64,000 nucleotides of DNA from Marisa cornuarietis. Taxonomy: Eukaryota; Mollusca; Gastropoda; Architaenioglossa; Ampullariidae. The notes under the pieces are model-generated. The model did not search any database. It saw only the letters and a program-made list of their open reading frames with translations, and was not told where the DNA came from. Location of the stretch: the NCBI GenBank assembly GCA_004794655.1, contig SMMW01000085.1, positions 2,046,001 through 2,110,000 of the forward strand. Reading direction: 5' to 3'. Made by a program: the position numbers and the translations under genes. Position 1 is the first letter of the stretch, and each line of letters opens with the position of its first letter. Below, in pieces: positions 11,919 to 23,485 of the stretch.

Positions 11919-12180
11919 ATGATTGGCATCTATCGCATAAAAACAGCTCAGCACCCTGCCATCCATCACAAAAGCCAAAACCCGCTCAGGACCCTCGTAT
12001 ACATCATATAATAACAGCACTAGTCCATGACATTCATGACATGAAAACAGCTCAGCACCCTGTCATGCATCGTACGAAACCCAGCTCAGTTCCCTAGCAT
12101 CTATCACAAAACATCTCAGTGCCATGGCATCCATCAGATGACAACAGCGGTGCCATGGCATCCATCAGATAAAAGCGTTC
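11919..12180 (+). repeat. Degenerate ~36-bp minisatellite (GCTCAGCACCCTGCCATCCATCA)
   Basis: Six to seven diverged units share CAGCTCAGCACCCTGCCATC, followed by CATCACA/ATAAAA. Later units shorten to GTGCCATGGCATCCATCAGAT, repeated nearly perfectly at about 12118-12170. No coding signal. Confidence 0.8.
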
Positions 12181-12879
12181 AGTCTCTTGGGATGCTGAGC
12201 TCCGTGATGGCGGCAGACAGGAAATACGATGATCGTCATGATGAACAGTGCGATATCCGGTGTTCCCATGGTCATCACAAAACCACTTTCACAATCTGAA
12301 GGTAGAACCCAGAGCTGGCTTTAGGCCAGACTAACTTCTTACCCCCAGCATTTCACAGTTAATTCATGTCAAAGTGTAGTAGTTGTGGTTATGTGCTGGC
12401 TTTTTATACTAATTGCAATACAGGTTATTGTATTTTTGTGAGACTGTCAATGATAATTCTGTATTTTGTGCTCGGAATATTTGTACACGGCTCTTAGGGA
12501 GGCACACCACACGATCGTTAATTTTCCCTTCTTGCGGTTGACCACATGATGTACGAACCACAGAGAGAAAATACTCCTGAATTATCTCTGACCTCATGTA
12601 CGTTACGTGATATCATCGGGTGTGGAAATCAATGGATCGTTCACTATTTCATTTTTCAAAATTCTTTGAGGAAGAGATTAAGAAGCGTTTTGATACTGTG
12701 TGCGTGTCTTTCAAATACAGCCTCATCAGTCCTCCTCCTCTAACATCATTCTCAGCGATGTAACTTGCTCTGTCTTTCTAGCTTGAAAGTGTATTCCAGT
12801 ACTCATCTGGTAAATGTCTGCAAGCCACCTGACTGACGTCCCTGCGTACACGGGGTCTGAGAAACTGCAACTGTTTCTC
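12181..12879. other. Gene-free stretch
   Basis: Nothing recognised: no conserved protein motif, no paired splice sites around an open frame, and no repeat unit. Confidence 0.4.
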
Positions 12880-12880
12880 C

Positions 12881-13100
12881 ACGGTGCCCACCTAACCATG
12901 TCTACTGTAGTTTAAACCACCGAAGTCAGGGTGCCCACCTAACTACATCTTTCACAGTAGTGTCCACTGCGTCCAAATGGCGCTCACTTCAGTAGTCTCC
13001 AAACTACTGCATCAAAACGACGCCCATCTAATAGCCATGTCTGCTGTGTCTAAACCACCAGGATCATGGTACCCGCCCAGCCATGTCCTCAGTCATTTAT
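12881..13100 (+). repeat. Degenerate ~48-50-bp minisatellite (GGTGCCCACCTAACCATGTC)
   Basis: Four to five units each start with a variant of GGTGCCCACCTAACCATGTC, then CTGT-GT-TAAACCACC. Starts are near 12881, 12930, 12978, 13019 and 13068. One unit is shortened. Confidence 0.75.
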
Positions 13101-15577
13101 GTATTCACGTTAATATAAAACGCTACACCCTTGTACCTGTACATATAAGTTACACCAGTGCATAGAGAGGTGGTGGTAGGCGCGCAATCTTCTGTTGCCT
13201 CATTCAGCTTACAACGGGGTCTGTCAGCTGCTGTCTGGTGACGTATATCATCTACCGACAACAGCTTGAGACGTTTAACTTGGCTGTTACGTCACACGGT
13301 TCGACTGCTGTCGCCTATGGAGAAACAAATGGTGGGAAGAAGTGGTGGTGCCGGCGGCGTCACGATGGTCAAATGGTGGTCTGCGATGGCCATCGATCCT
13401 ACGGTGGTGCGACATCTACGCCACCTGCTGTATGTCTCCTGTCGTCTGCCGTAAATCTGTCTTAACTGAGCGATCCATTCCACAAAAAAACCCAGCAAAA
13501 ACAAAACAACAACAAAAATAAGGTCCTGAACAGGTACATGGACAGCCCTGAGTCATCTTCGTGTCGACACCAAGACAGTCAGCCCTTGTAAATTTATAGT
13601 TGATCGACTTTTAATCAAGAAGGAACCCCTTGACTGACCCCCAAAAAAGGTTCGGACTATGAAAGACCGCTCAGTTAAGACGTTGCTCACTTCATCATCA
13701 CCTGTCTCTTGACATCTGCTGTAACTCCTCATCTGTCAACCTGCTATATATATATATATATATCATTTATTGTCAGATTGTTTTAGACATCGGCAGCAGT
13801 ACCACAGGACCTGTACTGAGAACCAGCACCAGAGGTTTATAGCAATGAGTGTCGAGGAATTTGTGGAGGTCACTACTGTCAGTGTCTGTGTGCATTGTCT
13901 ACGTCATCCTCCTGATGTTTGTGTGGTCTGGCAAATCTCGGGGCAACACCTGCTGGTCGCAGCATCACCAAACTCTCGACTCCCTCAGACATCACACAGC
14001 ACACTCTTGAATCACTTCAAATATGGATTATACAAGTAGTCTCAAACGGAACCCAAACCGAATTCATTCAATGGTGTCTGGTCTTAAGATCAAGTCGGTG
14101 TCTATGTGTACAGCTCTCGTATTGTTGTTTATCTATAAAAGCTACTATAAAGAGCCGAATGATCCACATGCATACTTATTAGACTTGTGTTGATATGATG
14201 TGTTTAACTAACAATGCTTGCTTTATTTTTGACTTCTATATTATGTCTTTGACTACCAGTTTTTGCTATTTTTGATGTCTGTAATATATATATATATATA
14301 TTAATCCATTTTTCTTTGATTTCTGAAAATTTTATTTTTTGCATCAGTCTCATTTTTTTGACATAGGTAAGCCCGAGTCTGTCGCGCTCGTGACATTTGT
14401 TTCTGCATCATTTCTGTGACTTCCTGTATTTCTGTGACTTTCTGTATTCCTGTGAATTTTGTGAATCTGCATGCATCCGTTTCTTCACAGATTCTGTGAT
14501 TTCTTTTTTTAACCTCTATGATGAATTTTGTACTTGTGTGACTGGTGCTGTCCCTAGTCTGGTAAATACCCCAACTTTGATCCCATCCATCCATTAATCT
14601 TCATTATTTCTTTTTTTTAAATTAAATACCGTTTCTCCGGCCGTGATTTGAATGCAGTCTTTTCTCGTGACAAATGACACTGTCTTCCTCTCTTTAAATG
14701 AAGCATTGGCATTTACTCGACCGTGTCTAACGTGCGCCATGTCAACACGTACAACACTAATACACACTAACATTTGATCTATTCCTTTTATGTTTCCGCT
14801 TTTACCTGTCCATTAATCGACCGGAATCCCCACACCTCCACCTTCAAGTCCCCTCCTCCTCCCACTACCACCCCAACCACATGGAGGCTGCAGGTGGAGA
14901 ACCGTCTGGTGCTGAAATCAGAATCGTTGAGACACTTTAGCTTGATGAAGGGCTTTGACGATCTAAGACTTTGTATCAAAAAGATTATTGCTGGGTGTAT
15001 GGCAGCAGTAAGAGTGTAACCGCTGTGATTGTAATTAATAATAATCAGAATCTTTGTATCACTGGAATTTCCAGGATGTGAACAGGTTATCCGCGCCTCA
15101 CACCACTGCAGTCAGTCTGACTGCCAATAACAAGTTTCTAATTCAGACCGTCTGCCCCGTAGATATCGACCACCAGGATGCCCTTACAGATTTCATCAAT
15201 CTGCAGCCTGTGTAAGAAACTATGTTTAGATGAAGATCGTGGGCAGACGATGTTCTGACGAGGATAGACTGTGACCGACGGAGATGGAGGAAGGTGGGGG
15301 ATGTCTTCAGACGGGACTCAGACTCAAGAGAGTTGAGGTGAAGCCATGGTGGCGGTGCAACATGTTCACACGTGTCTGGGGAGGTGAACGAAAGATGTTG
15401 GGATAATTGTGCTGAGGACTGAAGTGTTCAGATGTAGCTGGCCTCCTGACTGAAGTGCTAAGTGAGGACTGGTGTTAGACTACAAGGCGAGGAAGTCTAA
15501 GCGAAGTGGGATGCCCGAAGCTGACAGTTATTGACACGTACACATACACAGCATCCTACACACTACCCTTATTCCCC

Positions 15578-15578
<1 letters not shown>
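13101..15578. other. Gene-free stretch with short AT microsatellites
   Basis: Holds (TA)n tracts at about 13745-13762 and 14284-14301, and a pyrimidine-rich run at 14395-14470 with four or five degenerate copies of TTTCTGTGACTTCCTGTA. No gene was recognised. The short open frames have no conserved motif. Confidence 0.45.

Positions 15579-15646
<68 letters not shown>
15579..15646. repeat. (CA)34 microsatellite
   Basis: A perfect CA tract of about 68 bp, giving spurious open frames on both strands. Confidence 0.98.
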
Positions 15647-15649
<3 letters not shown>

Positions 15650-16014
15650 TGTGACATACGGGACATACTTGTTGGTATGTACACATCAATGCATACTCAC
15701 CTCTGCAATATACTGAAATGTTCTGTGTTGTAAACAAACTGTTATGCTAATAACACGATTTCCGAACCATTTTAACGTATAACTTGACAACGGCAAGATG
15801 TGAACGTGAACAGTAGGACAGTGACACTGAGAAGAAGGCACCTTGAGGTGAGGTGATGTTGTTGGTAGAAGTGAGACAACTTGTGGTCATTGTGATGGAA
15901 CGAGTTGTCACTCAGAATGTGGTAGTAGCGGTAGATGTATCTTTTTTTTCTCCTTTTCTAGTGTGTGTGAGGCGAGGGAGTAAGTAGGTCGGTCGGTAGG
16001 TAGGTATGCGTGCA

Positions 16015-16282
16015 GGGGAAGCGGATGGCCGAGTGGTTAGAGCGCTGGCGTCCGAACCGAAAGCGCGCTGGTTCGATTCCCGATAAGCGCAGCAAGCTTC
16101 TCCCAGTCGACCCAGCTGACGGGAATGGGTACCTGACTCCATAGAGGGTTGGGGAAGGTAAGGCAGCGAGGGAGAGGAGATTGGCACCACCTTCATGTAA
16201 AGCTGGCCCCGAGAACAGTGGGGTCTCTAACACCTCACTCCCCAACGACCTGAAAAGGTTATGGGATGACCTTTACCCCTTT
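16015..16282 (+). mobile_element. tRNA-derived SINE (family A) with 10-bp target-site duplication
   Basis: The 5' part resembles a tRNA gene of the Ser/Leu class, with an A box TGGCCGAGTGG at about 16027 and a perfect B box GGTTCGATTCC at about 16070. It is followed by about 200 bp of unrelated body (CGACCCAGCTGACGGGAATG, then AGGGTTGGGGAAGG, and a pyrimidine-rich end). The direct repeat TATGCGTGCA flanks it exactly (16005-16014 and 16283-16292), as expected for LINE-mediated insertion. It is not a real tRNA gene, because no acceptor stem closes and the body continues. Both Pol III promoter boxes look intact, so this copy could still be transcribed. A diverged copy lies at 52131-52393 in the opposite orientation. 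Confidence 0.88.
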
Positions 16283-16302
16283 TATGCGTGCACATCTATG
16301 CA

Positions 16303-16325
16303 CGAATGAATGAATGAATGAATGA

Positions 16326-16373
<48 letters not shown>

Positions 16374-16420
16374 TGTGTGGTGTGTGTGGTGTGTGTGGTG
16401 TGTGTGTGTGTGTGTGTGTA
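16303..16420. repeat. (GAAT)n adjoining a (TG)n / (TGTGG)n tract
   Basis: Six GAAT units at about 16304-16327 run straight into TG repeats interrupted by three GGTGTG steps. The tract lies just beyond the SINE target-site duplication. Confidence 0.95.
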
Positions 16421-16545
16421 TTATTAGATGTGCATACTGTATAGGGATAAAATGTGTGAAATGCAGTACAGAAGCAAATGAAAGAGAACACGACTAACAT
16501 GAGAATTTTTTTTAAAGTTGAGCAGTATTCTGAGCGCCTGACAAC

Positions 16546-16746
16546 ATGGACTTTGAGAACAAGAAGCATCGCCTGGCTGGGCGACCAATCAATAGGGGAT
16601 ACAACACCCAGGACTCGTTTTTAGAAGCTGTCAAAAGTTCAGGAGATGGGCAGGAGAGCTTCCAGGGCAAGACTGGGCCACTGGCTGATGTAAACAGGCG
16701 GCAGGACGAGAGCCGACCATCCTACATCATGACATCCCGTGTGTAG
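16546..16746 (+). CDS. Candidate small open frame or exon of unknown function (66 aa)
   Basis: The ATG has a good context (CAACATGG) and is the first ATG after an in-frame stop at 16531-16533. The frame stays open for 66 codons to TAG at 16744. The product is hydrophilic and charged (MDFENKKHRLAGRP near the start, RPSYIMTSRV at the end), with no signal peptide, membrane segment or cysteine. Composition looks more coding-like than neighbouring chance frames, which are low-complexity. The TAG abuts GTATGA, which could also be a splice donor, so an exon in another arrangement cannot be excluded. No family recognised. Confidence is low because the ORF is short and no conservation can be tested here. 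Confidence 0.3.
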   Translation: MDFENKKHRLAGRPINRGYNTQDSFLEAVKSSGDGQESFQGKTGPLADVNRRQDESRPSYIMTSRV

Positions 16747-17018
16747 GTATGACCGCCATCATGCTCAAGATAAGTTCTTCTGCAGAGCAAATATTCTGAT
16801 TTTTCTGTGAAAACACCGAAAAAAAAATAGATACCTGGGAAAACCATTTCAATAAATATAACTGCCAAGGATTTTTGGTCGGTGACTATAAATGCGGATC
16901 AAAAACTCACGTTCTTGGTGTTAAATTTCAAACTAAAACTCAGTGTGTTTGCTGAAAATTTCCCATGAGACTGTTTGAAATGCACGTGGTTGCAAAGTAT
17001 CATGCTCTCTCCCTTACA

Positions 17019-17082
17019 TTCTCTCTCTCTCTCTCTCTCTCTAACGCACGCACAGAGACAGACAGACAGACAGACAGACAGG
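17019..17082. repeat. (CT)n and (ACAG)n microsatellites
   Basis: A CT tract at about 17019-17042 is followed within 10 bp by GACA/ACAG tetranucleotide repeats to about 17082. Confidence 0.95.
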
Positions 17083-17239
17083 AAAACACTTCTGACACAT
17101 TTAATGTCACTGACTTCATCATGATGACACGGGGGAGGTTAAAGCAAAATAAGGCTGCATGTTTCCCTGTGCTGAGAGATAGTGATAGAAAAGGGGGAAA
17201 AAATAGTCCGACATTAACATGTGTTTGACAAAGACTTCT

Positions 17240-17393
17240 TCAGCTATTAGTATTACTGTTACCATTCCCAGCTGCTACTACTGTTAGTAGTACTCAACCC
17301 ATTATCAACTGCTAATACTGTTTATGTTGCTGTTACCATTCCCAGCTGCTGCTACTGTTAGTATTACTCTTACCATTCTCAGCTATACTTCTA
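17240..17393 (+). repeat. Minisatellite of TTACCATTCCCAGCTGCT units
   Basis: Three recognisable units of TTACCATTCCCAGCTGCT followed by ACTGTTAGTA-TACTC, starting near 17257, 17333 and 17370, with a decayed unit between the first two. Confidence 0.7.
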
Positions 17394-17510
17394 CACATCT
17401 TAATTACTATGATTCATTTAGCTAGCACGTAAAGGGATTAGTCACAGAGTAATGACCAAAGGGGTAGTCAACATAAGTGAGTGCTTCAGCGTGTCTAGAG
17501 CCCAACCTTC

Positions 17511-17690
17511 TCGTTACTCATACATCAGTATCCCGACTGCTGGGTGGATAAAGGGAGTCACGTGCCCTCAAAGATCAGTACTCCAGCTGCTGGGTGGATA
17601 AAGGGAGTCATATGCCCATGAGAACCAGGAATCGGTCACCTGCCCAGCAGTCGAGTGCACTAACCACCAGGATAGGGAGCCCCAACCTTC
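17511..17690 (-). mobile_element. tRNA-related SINE (family C) with 10-bp target-site duplication
   Basis: Perfect direct repeats CCCAACCTTC at 17501-17510 and 17691-17700 bound a 180-bp insert. Read on the minus strand it begins GGGCTCCCTATCCTGGTGG, then TTAGTGCACTCGACTGCTGG, like the 5' half of a tRNA gene with an A-box-like TGGTGGTTAGTG. The B box is degenerate. Inside is a tandem duplication of about 46 bp containing CTGCTGGGTGGATAAAGGGA (plus strand near 17538 and 17588). No second copy was found in the window. The family name is unknown. Confidence 0.7.
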
Positions 17691-17888
17691 CCAACGGTAA
17701 TGAATAATTTACCTTTTAATCAGAAAAATATCAACGTGAAATAGAGAAAGGGGAGAGTAAGTATGATAAAAAGCACAGAGCAGTGGCATATAAGCAATAG
17801 TTTGAAAATATGAATAATGTATCTTTTAATTGGGAAACAAATGAAACATTTTATTATTTTCATCTTATCTCTCACTCACTCCTTTTTT

Positions 17889-17963
<75 letters not shown>
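17889..17963. repeat. (TC)n-(CA)n compound microsatellite
   Basis: TC repeats at about 17889-17906 run into a CA tract of about 58 bp. Confidence 0.97.
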
Positions 17964-17965
<2 letters not shown>

Positions 17966-18439
17966 GAGAGTGAATGCCTCCCAGTGCGTTAACCCTCCAG
18001 GAGCTAATGGCTAAACCAAATTTGTGGTAAATTCGGTCGATGGCGAATAATTGTATTGCTCACTGCGCATTCTTTTGTTGATTGCCAACACGACTGTGGC
18101 TGACAACATGCCTGCACTTTGTTCTCTTTGGATCTTTACCGCTCTATGTACTCAGACTGAATGACTTACATCATACTGTACACACCACTGCTGCAATAAC
18201 ACTGACTCTCCTCTTTCTAATAATTTTTCTCTCCTTCCTCACTTTACCTAAACCTTCTTATTTTTGCTGTGCATACAAGAGTGTGATAGAAATTGAAAAA
18301 TACACCCATTAATGTGTATAAAAGGCTGTGCACATAAATGCTTTTGTACATTAATGGTTCTAAATATGCGGTTAAATATTACTAGAAAGGGCTATGTCTA
18401 CATATATATTTTTTTAAATATAAAAGAATTTAAAAAGAC

Positions 18440-18940
18440 ACAAAGACAAAAACCCCCTCCTCATGTTCTATACACTCTTTATATATTGTATAAAACTCAT
18501 CTTATACTGCATAGACCCTGTAAAGTGTTTAAAACTCACCTCATAACCGTATACACCACTGTAACAACTGTACAAAACTCACCTTAAACTGTATGCACCT
18601 CAATAAAACTGGACTCGTACCTTACACACCACTGTAGATACTGTATAAAACTCACCCCATACTATACCCTCCCCTTTGTATAGACTGCAATTCACCTCAT
18701 ACTGTACACCACTGTATATACTAAACTTCTTCACATTGTACAACACTATACAAATATATAACATCTCTGTCTACACCACAGTATGGACATCAAACACCTC
18801 ATACTGTACACCGCTGTATAGTTTTATAAAACTTACCTCTTTGTATACTGTGTACACCCCTTTGTAGACTGCACAAACTCTACTCATACTGTATACACCA
18901 CTGCTGCTGTTTAACTAACTTCATAATGTATACACAATTA
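18440..18940 (+). repeat. Degenerate ~48-bp minisatellite (CTCATACTGTACACCACTGTA)
   Basis: About nine to ten units resemble CACCTCATACTGTACACCAC, then TGTATA-ACTGTATAAAACT. Good copies lie at 18470-18560, 18620-18660, 18690-18725 and 18795-18835. A related string at 18171-18195 (CATACTGTACACACCACTGCTG) suggests the array once extended further left. Open frames here are repeat-derived. Confidence 0.8.
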
Positions 18941-19397
18941 AACAGCGGCCTGAAAATTGACAGTTACCTGCAGCAGACCGACAGTAATACCTGTAGATGT
19001 ATACTAACACTCGTAGATTATAGTGCAGTGAGCTAAAAAAAAAAATGATATCTACTAAAGAATGTACGAGAAAAGTTGAGCATGCCAGACAAGAACTGTC
19101 AGAACTGACTACATGGAGCGGAAAACACTCTGGGCAGAACTGTTTCTGTCGTATGGCAAAGCGGAGTTATCACTGGTTATAAAGATTAGCTGTCTTTGCG
19201 AGAATACTTTTACCTAAGAAGTAAAAAATAGGCTTATGTGTATTTGTTTTATTAAAAACTAGTGCGTGTTATTAAACTTGACTACATATACCCCAGACAA
19301 TGTTCCCACGTATGATGCATGCATGAATGATGAAAGGGACATATCCAACTTCTGAGTTTAGTTTTAGGATTGGAAATTTCCAGAAAGTACTATGATC

Positions 19398-19498
19398 CCT
19401 GGAATACTCATAGAACCTTCCGAGAACATTCTGCAATATTCATAGAATCCTCCTAGAACACTCGGAATATTCAAAGAACCCTCCCAGAACACTTGAAG
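19398..19498 (+). repeat. ~34-bp minisatellite (AATATTCATAGAACCCTCCCAGAACACTC)
   Basis: Three and a half units: GGAATACTCATAGAACCTTCC, CAATATTCATAGAATCCTCC and GAATATTCAAAGAACCCTCC, each followed by (T/G)AGAACA. Confidence 0.85.
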
Positions 19499-20148
19499 AC
19501 ACGTCTTTACCATCCAGCTCATGCATTGGAATGAACAGCGTGGGGTTTTTAAATACTTAAAAATTCTTTGAATTTCACCGGGTAAACGAGTCCTACGAGC
19601 ACTGTTATTTCAAGAGAGCAGATGTAAGTATAATAGTGTAATGTCTTATCTTCTTATGTCTAAGAACAATAGAAGCCTGAGAAATACTTTGCACAGGTCC
19701 TTAGTTCCCATAGCATTTGTTTATAAACACACACACACACACACACACACCGATGTTGATATTGTCTATATGGCAGTAATGATAAAAATAACAAGAAGAC
19801 AAAGAAATAGGCGCGTGGAGTTGCAAGACCAAACACTTGAGACCTGCCAGTGCCGTCACCCGCCAGACCTGACAGACACAGGACGTTGGTATCTGCCATA
19901 CACGCCAGTCCACTCCTTCGTCTGCTCGCTCCCTCTTCCAAAGACACAAAGGGGAGTGCACGGCTGTTCAAGGAGGGGGATGGAGAGTGGTCAGGGTAAG
20001 GGGTACCCACATTACGGACGGCTCCAGCAGGAATCGCTGCGACATTGGCTTCTCGACAAATTCTGTTACGCCGTCTCTTCATTTGCCTACAGACTAACGA
20101 TCCTCTTCTGACACTTGGCCTCTGGAAACAAGTACAGTATCTCCACGT

Positions 20149-20150
<2 letters not shown>
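19499..20150. other. Gene-free stretch with a short (CA)n tract
   Basis: A CA tract lies at about 19727-19750. The open frame on either side of it reads through the CA repeat and has no conserved motif. Nothing else was recognised. Confidence 0.4.

Positions 20151-20222
<72 letters not shown>
20151..20222. repeat. (GT)36 microsatellite
   Basis: A perfect GT tract of about 72 bp. Confidence 0.98.
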
Positions 20223-20224
<2 letters not shown>

Positions 20225-21029
20225 TAAAAAAGAAAATTTAGACAGGCTATTAGACAGTAAATGTTTATTTATCCTAAAGACAACCACGTGAAAGCAGCTT
20301 GTCATACGCATCGAATCTACACTCTGCCTGATAACAGTCCTGCATGTTTTACTGTCTCAAATATGACAGACCTGAGGCTGTTGCGATGTCTCGAGCTTTG
20401 CAGGAGTAAATGGAGAGACAGGACGTTGTCCGGTGACGTCAGCTGTAGCGGGACTGAAATGAAATAACTACTCGCGCCATTGCACCAAAGCCTGTGCGGG
20501 CTGATCAATGGATGTCGCTTCAGGAACATAAATTCACTTTCAACGTGGGAGCCACTAGTATTGTTCTCCCCAGCAATAAAATGTGGCATGCAGGATGACT
20601 AGGTCTTGCAGTTTAGGCTGCGATTTGTTTCAACTCAACATTGTGTTATGTAACGGCTTCCCTCAAGCCATCTTCTCATCAAATATGGTGAGATGTTTGA
20701 GAACAATTGATAGCCAATCAGTCAATGCCATTACTGGTTTCTTATGTGTAAGGTGTGACAGTAACTTGCTGTAATAGTATTACCGAATTATTCCTCGTGT
20801 GAGCTCCAAACAAATGAGAACTTCTATATCTCTGCTGTGGACAACAGTGTACAATAAAAACGTCTTATATTGTAAGTACTGAGAACTGTAGATGTAGTTG
20901 ATTTGTCACCAATTGTGTGATGTTACGTGAGATGTATCAATAACCCTGAACAAAGTGGTCACGGATAATATATAAGATCTCTGTGACCTGGAAGAAAGAG
21001 ATGAAAAGCAACCATATTCTACCTTCCAA

Positions 21030-21715
21030 GTACACGGCAATGAAGTGAAAGGGATGAAGGCGGCTAGAGAGAACTGGATCGAGGACCAGTGCTGGACCAT
21101 AGGTGGAGGAACGGATGAAGGTGACAGCGAAAACCCCTACCAGCTTTTAAAGACCGTCACTAAGATAGAACATGGCGACATCAACCATCGAAAACAGCGA
21201 TGACCGCCTTCTCACTGAAAGCTGAAAGGCTGAATATTGCAAAAACCTGTACAATTTAAGCTGGCGATAAACATTAAAATCATCCAAAACAATCAGACTA
21301 GAACCAAGAAATCTGTAAACCTGCTAGTTCTCCTTGAAGAGGTCAAGAGGGTTGCACACAGTCTAAAGAGTGAGATGTCACCTGAGGCCATAGTTTTCCC
21401 CAGGGCAAAATGGTAACTCGTTTTGCGTTTTTTTTTTCGAAGTTATAAAGCGATGGACAGACCCCACGGGGACTGCTTACTGTTTCTTTAACTCATGACT
21501 TAACCTCGCTTCATAACTACCATCCCTGGCGTTGACTGCGTCCCAGGGGAGCTATTCAAGGGATGGATGGGAAAGAGACAACAAAGCCACTCAATGCTTC
21601 AAGTCACAGGATCTGGGAATGAAAAGAATGTCCAAAAAGAATTCACGCAATCACTTTGCAAAAAAAAAGGAAAAGGGAAACAACAAAAAAGTGTTAAAAC
21701 TACAGGTTAATAATA
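21030..21715 (+). mobile_element. RTE-type LINE fragment (pre-RT linker and start of RT), interrupted
   Basis: From about 21050, frames read MKAARENWIEDQCW and NPYQLLKTVTKIEHG, then a frame change and EYCKNLYN near 21235. EEVKRVAHSLKSEMSPEA follows near 21336-21390. This is the linker preceding the RT of the endonuclease-RT (RTE-like) elements common in marine invertebrates. About 130 bp of unrelated sequence follows (21400-21530). The frame then resumes with GVDCVPGELF near 21529 and KEFTQSLCKKKGKGNN near 21640-21685. Stops and shifts show it is dead. It breaks at about 21712, where another repeat begins. Confidence 0.75.
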
Positions 21716-22455
21716 ATAAAGTTAATTTATAGAGCGCTTAATCCATCAATCAAAGGTTAGCTCAAAGCGATTTATGAAAAACATAAACACAAAGAAATAA
21801 TAATAACAACAACATACACGGATGCACGCAACAGTACATACAAATTCTATGTCTATAGGTTGCCATATTTTTCTATCCCCACCACACTTCACTACAGTAA
21901 ACGTTGGCTATATACAGTTTATGTAGTTTATATGGTGTCCTATCCTTGCTTGTCGGGTAAGCTCAAGGTGGTTCACAGTAGGTGATGTGAAGTCAGAATG
22001 ATGTAGGTTGTTGTAGTGTACACCACGCCAAAGGGCAGCGTGTACATAAAGTACACACAGTACTTACAGCACACACAGTACACATAGCAAAATCCCCATT
22101 AAGCAGTCCACATAGTAAACAAACAGGCAGACACATCTATAGACCGTCCAAAGTCGCATTGGAACGACGAATGAGCCCCAACACACGCACAAGTCCGTTC
22201 AGCAGCAGAGGTCAAACGGAAAAGAAGCCATAGTCAAATGAACTGTGTCGATCGCGAAGTCTCCACGTCGAAATAGAATCAAAGCCATCGACGCGGATCA
22301 AAGGGGCGCCACAAATTAAACGCTCGACGATAGGCACGTCAAACACACACACACACCAGCGACAAGTCCAACATGAAGAAGACGTCAGATAAAACAAAAC
22401 TACGACAAAGTCCCCCTCCAACCAGTCAGCCAAGGGACATCAAAGGCCTGAACTT
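21712..22455. mobile_element. Unclassified repeat inserted in RTE LINE
   Basis: Begins with (AAT)n-AAAGTT and two successive copies of the GCGC/AAGCTCAAGG module (21735-21775 and 21930-21985), which is also seen at 8580-8690. It continues through AGTACACACAGTACTTACAG-like words (22030-22090) to about 22440. LINE sequence lies on both sides, so this block was inserted later. No coding capacity. Ends are approximate and no terminal inverted repeats or target-site duplication were recognised. Confidence 0.5.
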
Positions 22456-22479
22456 CACATCAAAGGGACATCCATCCAT

Positions 22480-23280
22480 TGCAAGAACCTGTACAACTCA
22501 TGCTGGCGATAAACGTTCAGATCATTCAAAGCAATCAGAGTAGAACCAACTGCTAGAACCAGTGAAAGTAATATAGAATCGCATCAGCATCACCGCAGAG
22601 GAACAGCCAGAAGAACAGGCTGTCTTAAGACCAGGCAAGAGCATACTTTAACAGATATTTAACTGTTGGATTGGATAATAAAGCATCTACAACACCAGCA
22701 GGATCTCTACTACAATTTCATCGACATTGAAAAGGCATTTGATAGAGTCTCGCATGATGGGTTGTGGCATTTGATATGAACATTCAATACCTAAGAGGGC
22801 CGGGTTCAACTCACCGAAGCGATCTACAAGAGATCAATGAGCTCAGTATTATCGGATAATCAAATGTGAGATTTCTTTCTCACAGCAGTGGGTGTTAGTC
22901 AAGGGTGATCCCTTTTGCCTTAACTGTTTAACGTTATTTTTGGAGAACACAATGCAAAAAATTCTTCACGACTATCACTCTTCCCGTGGGAGGCTGATAT
23001 GCAACCTACATTTCGCAGACGACATCGATCTGCTCACAGGCATTAACAGCGGACAACAAGACCTTACCAATAGACTGAAAATTCAAATATGGAAAGGAGA
23101 CCAGCACCCACAAGAGTAAAGTCATGGTCAACACCAACAGCAAACCAGAGATCTACATAAACGTATTACAGCTCGGGAATGTAAACAGTTTTAAATACTT
23201 GTGAGCTACCCTTTCCAAAGATAGCAGCTTCACGGCAGACATCCACATCAGCATCGTGACAGTAAAGTGTTGGATGGGAG
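22480..23280 (+). mobile_element. RTE-type LINE fragment (RT palm to thumb), decayed
   Basis: Opens with a second copy of the linker segment (22482-22552, matching 21238-21308). It then jumps to the RT: LLDWIIKHLQHQQDLYYNF and IDIEKAFDRVSHDGLW near 22670-22770. An open frame at 22892-23119 carries LENTMQKILHDY, GRLICNLHFADDIDL with the catalytic ADD motif near 23010-23030, then QQDLTNRL. Downstream MVNTNSKP and SFKYL-ATLSKD remnants reach about 23230. Several stops and frame changes are present. The same family recurs at 39778-40560. Confidence 0.8.
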
Positions 23281-23485
23281 GAAAACACATTCATAGCACA
23301 TGGGGCACCCTGTCTGTTTTTTTAAGTGTCTGTCTCCTCTTCACGCCGAACCTTGCTTTCTCTTCCCAGTCGTAGCGATCGATTTAGCTCGAGCGAGTTG
23401 TTTGGCAGCTTGTTAGTAAACGACTTATTTAAAATCGGCTTGCCACAAATAAATAAGTAGACTGTTTCTAACCTATAAATAAGGA

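Noticed and set aside
16020..16095. Possible functional tRNA gene (A and B boxes present)
   Set aside because: No acceptor stem can be closed, the sequence runs on into a 200-bp body, and exact target-site duplications bound the whole unit, so it is a SINE head.
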